Below are positions 29,869 through 32,293 of a DNA stretch of 32,293 nucleotides, piece after piece. The stretch comes from Catenulispora sp. (lineage in GTDB: Bacteria > Actinomycetota > Actinomycetes > Streptomycetales > Catenulisporaceae). The notes beneath the pieces are model-generated. The model was not told where the DNA came from. It was given only the letters and a program-made list of their open reading frames with translations, and ran no database searches. Where the stretch lies: assembly GCA_013362315.1 (NCBI GenBank), contig JABFWL010000268.1:1-32293 (forward strand). Reading direction: 5' to 3'. The stretch's first letter is position 1. Every line of letters begins with the position of its first letter. A program made the translations under genes and the position numbers.

Positions 29869-30437
29869 CGGAGGCGGGCGGCAAGGCCGGCGGGGTCGGC
29901 GCGATCAGCGCGACCGGCCCGCCGAACCGCTCCAGCCGGGCCGGTAGCGTTGCCGGTATGGCACGTGGGGCGACAGGCGACGGCTCGGCGCGCGCACGGG
30001 GCGCGGCGAGCGAGCCGGGCGGTGGCGGAGTCGGAGTAGCTGCGGCCGGGGATGCCGGGAGCGTCGGAATCGCCGGGAGCGTCGCGGCCGAGCCGGTCGA
30101 CGAGGTCCTGGCCGCGCTCGCCGACCCGACCCGCCGCCGGCTGCTGGACGTCCTCGCCGCGCGCGGCGCCGCCTCCGCCACCGACCTGGCCGCCGAACTG
30201 CCGGTCACCCGGCAGGCGGTGGTGAAGCATCTGGCGGTACTCGACGCCGCCGGGCTCGTCACCGGCCGCCGGGCCGGACGCGAGGTCCGTTATGAGGTCC
30301 GCTCCGCCGCACTCGACGCGACGGCGCGATGGATGGCGACCCTCGCCGCCGACTGGGACCGCCGGCTGGCGCGGATCAAGGCGGTCGCCGAGGCGGCTGA
30401 AGCGGCTGAAGCCGCTGCTCACCAGCGCGACATTTAG
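29865..30437 (+). CDS. ArsR-family winged-helix transcriptional regulator
   Basis: A 190-residue protein from the GTG at 29865, which overlaps the preceding stop. The winged helix is in the second half: VLAALADPTRRRLLDVLAARGAASATDLAAELPVTRQAVVKHLAVLDAAGLVTGRRAGREVRYEVR, then ATARWMATLAADWDRRLARIKAV. No metal-binding Cys cluster is seen, as is normal for the ArsR members paired with SRPBCC genes. The first 80 residues are Gly/Ala/Ser-rich, so the real start may be ATG 29958 (159 residues). The GTGA overlap favours the longer form. Likely represses its own operon through the two upstream palindromes. Confidence 0.87.
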   Translation: MTEAGGKAGGVGAISATGPPNRSSRAGSVAGMARGATGDGSARARGAASEPGGGGVGVAAAGDAGSVGIAGSVAAEPVDEVLAALADPTRRRLLDVLAARGAASATDLAAELPVTRQAVVKHLAVLDAAGLVTGRRAGREVRYEVRSAALDATARWMATLAADWDRRLARIKAVAEAAEAAEAAAHQRDI

Positions 30438-30453
30438 CCACCGCTTATTGATC

Positions 30454-30481
30454 GGGCGGCCGACCTCGTGTGCGGCCGCCC
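30454..30481 (+). terminator. Terminator between ArsR and the MFS gene
   Basis: A perfect 9-bp stem (GGGCGGCCG with CGGCCGCCC) and 10-base loop, followed by CTCACTCTTCCT. It separates the exporter from the ArsR operon or attenuates readthrough. Confidence 0.65.
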
Positions 30482-30525
30482 CTCACTCTTCCTGTGTCTG
30501 AATCCGTATCGAACGGAGCTGCACC

Positions 30526-32010
30526 GTGTCCGCGATACCTCCTGCCCCGATCCACCTCACCACCCGCGAGCGCCTGATCCTCTTCGTGCTGCTGGGCGCC
30601 GGGTTCATGCTCGCCGTCGACTTCTCGATCCTCAACGTCGCCTTCCCGGACATCGGCGCGGGTGTCGGGCTCAGCCGGGGCGCGCTGCCGTGGATCACCA
30701 CCGCCTACATGCTCCCCGCCGCCGGATTCACGCTGGTGTTCGGCCGGCTCGCGGACCTGGCGGGGCGGCGCCGGTTGTTCCTCGGCGGCATCGCGCTGCT
30801 GGTAGCGGCCAGTCTGCTCGGCGGGTTCGCCGGGGGGCCGGGGCTGCTGCTCACGGCCCGAGTGTCGCAGGGCTTCGCTACCGCCATGGCGACGCCGGCC
30901 GCGCTGTCCCTCCTTACCAGCACCTTCCAAGAGGGCGCGGCCCGGGACCGGGCGCTCGGGCTCAACGGCGCGCTGCTGTCCGGCGGGTTCACGGTCGGGG
31001 CGATGGTCGGCGGCAGCTTGGTCAGCCTGCTGAGCTGGCGGGCGGCGTTCTTCATCAACGTTCCGGTGGCGGTGGTGATCCTTGCGGTGGCGCCGATGCT
31101 GCTCCCGGCTGATCGGCGTGAGCACAGCGTGCACGACGGGCACAGCGAGCACCCCGGGCGCTCCCGCCTCGACCTGCCCGGCGCGGTCACGGTCACCACC
31201 GGTCTGCTGGCCGCCACCTACGCCGTCATCGAGAAGAACGGGATCGTCGGCGCCGCGGCCGTGCTCCTGCTGGTGGCCTTCGTCGCCGTCGAACGCCGCG
31301 CGGCCGCGCCGCTGGTGCCGCTCCCGGTGCTGCGCCGCCCGACCGTCGCGTGGGGGAACGCCGGCGGCTTCGTCGCCTTCACCATGGAGCCGGCGATGAT
31401 CTTCCTGATGACCCTCTACCTGCAGGGCACGCTGCACCTGTCGCCGCTGGCCACCGGGTTCGTCTTCGGCGTGCCGGGGCTGGCCTCGATCGGCGCGGGG
31501 GTGGCCGCCGGGCGCTTCATCGGCCGGCACGGCGCGCGCCGCGTGCTGGCCGCGGGCCTGGCGGTGCAGGGGCTCGCGACGCTGCCGCTGCTGCTGACCG
31601 GCTCCGGGCGGTGGGCGCTCGCGGTGCTGATCCCGGCGTTGTTCGTGGGCTTCTTCGGCCACGTCACCGCGATCGTCGCCTACACCGTCACCGGCACGTC
31701 CGGCCTGCCGGACGCCGAACAGGGCCTGGCCACCGGCCTGACGCTGATGACCCAGCAGGTCGCGATCACCTCCGGCATCCCGATCCTGAGCGCCGTGGCC
31801 GCCACGCGCGGCGGCGACCTGGCGGGCACGCACCTGGCGCTGGCGGTCGACGTCGCCGTCACGCTGGCCGGTGCCGCGCTGGTCTGGGTGGGTCTCAGGC
31901 CCCGGACACCGGCTGCGCCGGGACGGGAATCCGGCCGGGCGGTAGAGCAGGCCCCGGCCTCGGCGGCCGTCTTCACGAACGCTTCAGGTCAGCCCGCGAC
32001 TCTGTCCTGA
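30526..32010 (+). CDS. MFS exporter, DHA2 (14-helix) drug:proton antiporter type
   Basis: A 494-residue membrane transporter. The first helix with FSILNVAFPDIG (D-x-x-I-x-N-x-A-x-P) is the DHA2/EmrB-QacA signature, and GRLADLAGRRRLF is MFS motif A. The length and hydrophobic pattern fit 14 helices, with a His-rich cytoplasmic loop (REHSVHDGHSEHPGR) near residue 205. The family pumps toxic compounds out using the proton gradient. GTG start with CGGAG about eight bases upstream. The preceding ArsR regulator may influence it, although a terminator-like hairpin lies between. Confidence 0.92.
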   Translation: MSAIPPAPIHLTTRERLILFVLLGAGFMLAVDFSILNVAFPDIGAGVGLSRGALPWITTAYMLPAAGFTLVFGRLADLAGRRRLFLGGIALLVAASLLGGFAGGPGLLLTARVSQGFATAMATPAALSLLTSTFQEGAARDRALGLNGALLSGGFTVGAMVGGSLVSLLSWRAAFFINVPVAVVILAVAPMLLPADRREHSVHDGHSEHPGRSRLDLPGAVTVTTGLLAATYAVIEKNGIVGAAAVLLLVAFVAVERRAAAPLVPLPVLRRPTVAWGNAGGFVAFTMEPAMIFLMTLYLQGTLHLSPLATGFVFGVPGLASIGAGVAAGRFIGRHGARRVLAAGLAVQGLATLPLLLTGSGRWALAVLIPALFVGFFGHVTAIVAYTVTGTSGLPDAEQGLATGLTLMTQQVAITSGIPILSAVAATRGGDLAGTHLALAVDVAVTLAGAALVWVGLRPRTPAAPGRESGRAVEQAPASAAVFTNASGQPATLS

Positions 32011-32053
32011 TTCCGGTGGATCGCGCTGCTGTCGACGGTGCGATCCACCGGAG
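32011..32053 (+). terminator. Terminator after the MFS gene
   Basis: A perfect 12-bp stem (CCGGTGGATCGC with GCGATCCACCGG), extended by a T-A pair, around a 15-base loop, immediately after the stop codon. Confidence 0.75.
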
Positions 32054-32078
32054 CCCCGGGGCCGCTACTCCGCAAAGC

Positions 32079-32163
32079 CAGTCGGCGCGGAGCAGCAAAG
32101 CGTGTCAGCGCGGAGTAGCAAAGCCAGTCATCTCGGAGCAGGAAACCGCGTCAGCTCAGAGCC
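32079..32163. repeat. 23-bp imperfect tandem repeat reaching a stop codon
   Basis: Units 32079-32101, 32102-32124 and 32125-32147 share GTCnnCnCGGAGnAG and an A-rich end. A partial fourth (32148-32163) contains the stop codon of the minus-strand gene (32151-32153). Confidence 0.7.
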
Positions 32164-32293
32164 CGCGAGCGCCCCCGCCCCCACCGCCCCGCCGCGTACC
32201 GGACCGCGCCCACCGCCGGCGGCTCGGTCACCACGGTGACCGGCCCCGGCGCCCGCTCGCGCACCCGGGTCAGCAGCCTGCCGTGCCCGTCCG
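32151..32293 (-). CDS. C-terminal fragment, possibly a BadF/BadG-type (N-acetylglucosamine kinase-like) ATPase
   Basis: The last 46 codons of a gene entering from the right edge. The readable end is DGHGRLLTRVRERAPGPVTV, then VTEPPAVGAVRYAAGRW and a basic tail ending SRALS. The PPAVGAV-x-x-A block resembles the final helix region of BadF/BadG/BcrA-type sugar kinases, where a small-ligand domain ends with P-x-x-GA-x-x-x-A. The evidence is one short motif, so the family call is weak. That it is a coding end is likelier, given the high G/C third positions. Confidence 0.4.
   Translation of the reverse strand, partial: DGHGRLLTRVRERAPGPVTVVTEPPAVGAVRYAAGRWGRGRSRALS

Noticed and set aside
30445-31833. 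A 462-codon minus-strand frame over the MFS gene
   Set aside because: Gln/Arg/His-rich shadow of a hydrophobic transporter gene.
1-32293. tRNA, rRNA, integrase, transposase or attachment-site signatures
   Set aside because: None were recognised by reading. A covariance-model search was not possible here, so small RNAs cannot be fully excluded.

Overview
The window comes from a filamentous, spore-forming type of actinobacterium with a very G+C-rich chromosome (about 70% by eye, strong G/C bias at third codon positions, many GTG starts). The evidence is a chaplin gene, a DUF574 SAM methyltransferase, an AfsR/LuxR-like STAND regulator, a Ser/Thr kinase with a beta-propeller sensor and a PGM1-type ATP-grasp protein. 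Streptomyces or Catenulispora relatives fit; the sequence alone does not fix the genus. No rRNA, tRNA, CRISPR array, transposase or integrase was seen. Short tandem repeats are unusually common at gene 3' ends.

Layout. 1-5.5 kb: the 5' part of a leaderless LCM methyltransferase; a short chaplin; a small membrane protein with a Cys-rich tail; a coupled cupin (DUF985)-SDR operon; a DUF574 methyltransferase; a lipoprotein; a DUF4239 membrane protein. 5.6-10.3 kb: a DUF11-like secreted, membrane-anchored protein, an XRE-cupin regulator, a leaderless methyltransferase, a Gfo/Idh/MocA oxidoreductase and a Gly/Ser-rich lipoprotein. 10.4-10.7 kb: a decayed S33-type peptidase remnant. 10.9-17.3 kb: a GMC oxidoreductase; a MerR-like regulator with its VIT-VWA partner, preceded by a three-armed operator; and a D,D-carboxypeptidase-like penicillin-binding protein. 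17.4-19.8 kb: a Ser/Thr kinase with an extracytoplasmic PQQ-like propeller.

20-23.7 kb is the most unusual part. Two divergent ATP-grasp proteins both lack the usual Lys and Glu/Asn/Arg signature residues. A small acidic protein with seven Asp-Phe-Ala-Asp-Thr-like pentads follows the leftward one. Pentads of related style also occur twice inside the rightward ATP-grasp, and again in a 40-codon open tail lying in frame after the leftward ATP-grasp stop codon. That tail ends in a GTGA overlap with the small gene. A 20-bp near-palindrome sits in the divergent promoter region. An AfsR/LuxR-like regulator follows.

23.8-32.3 kb: the STAND-LuxR regulator, a GNAT acetyltransferase, an elongation factor G paralogue preceded by a 32-codon leader ORF and nested hairpins that look like a translation-coupled attenuator, an SRPBCC-ArsR operon with two matched palindromic operators, a DHA2-type MFS exporter, and the 3' end of a possible BadF/BadG-type kinase.
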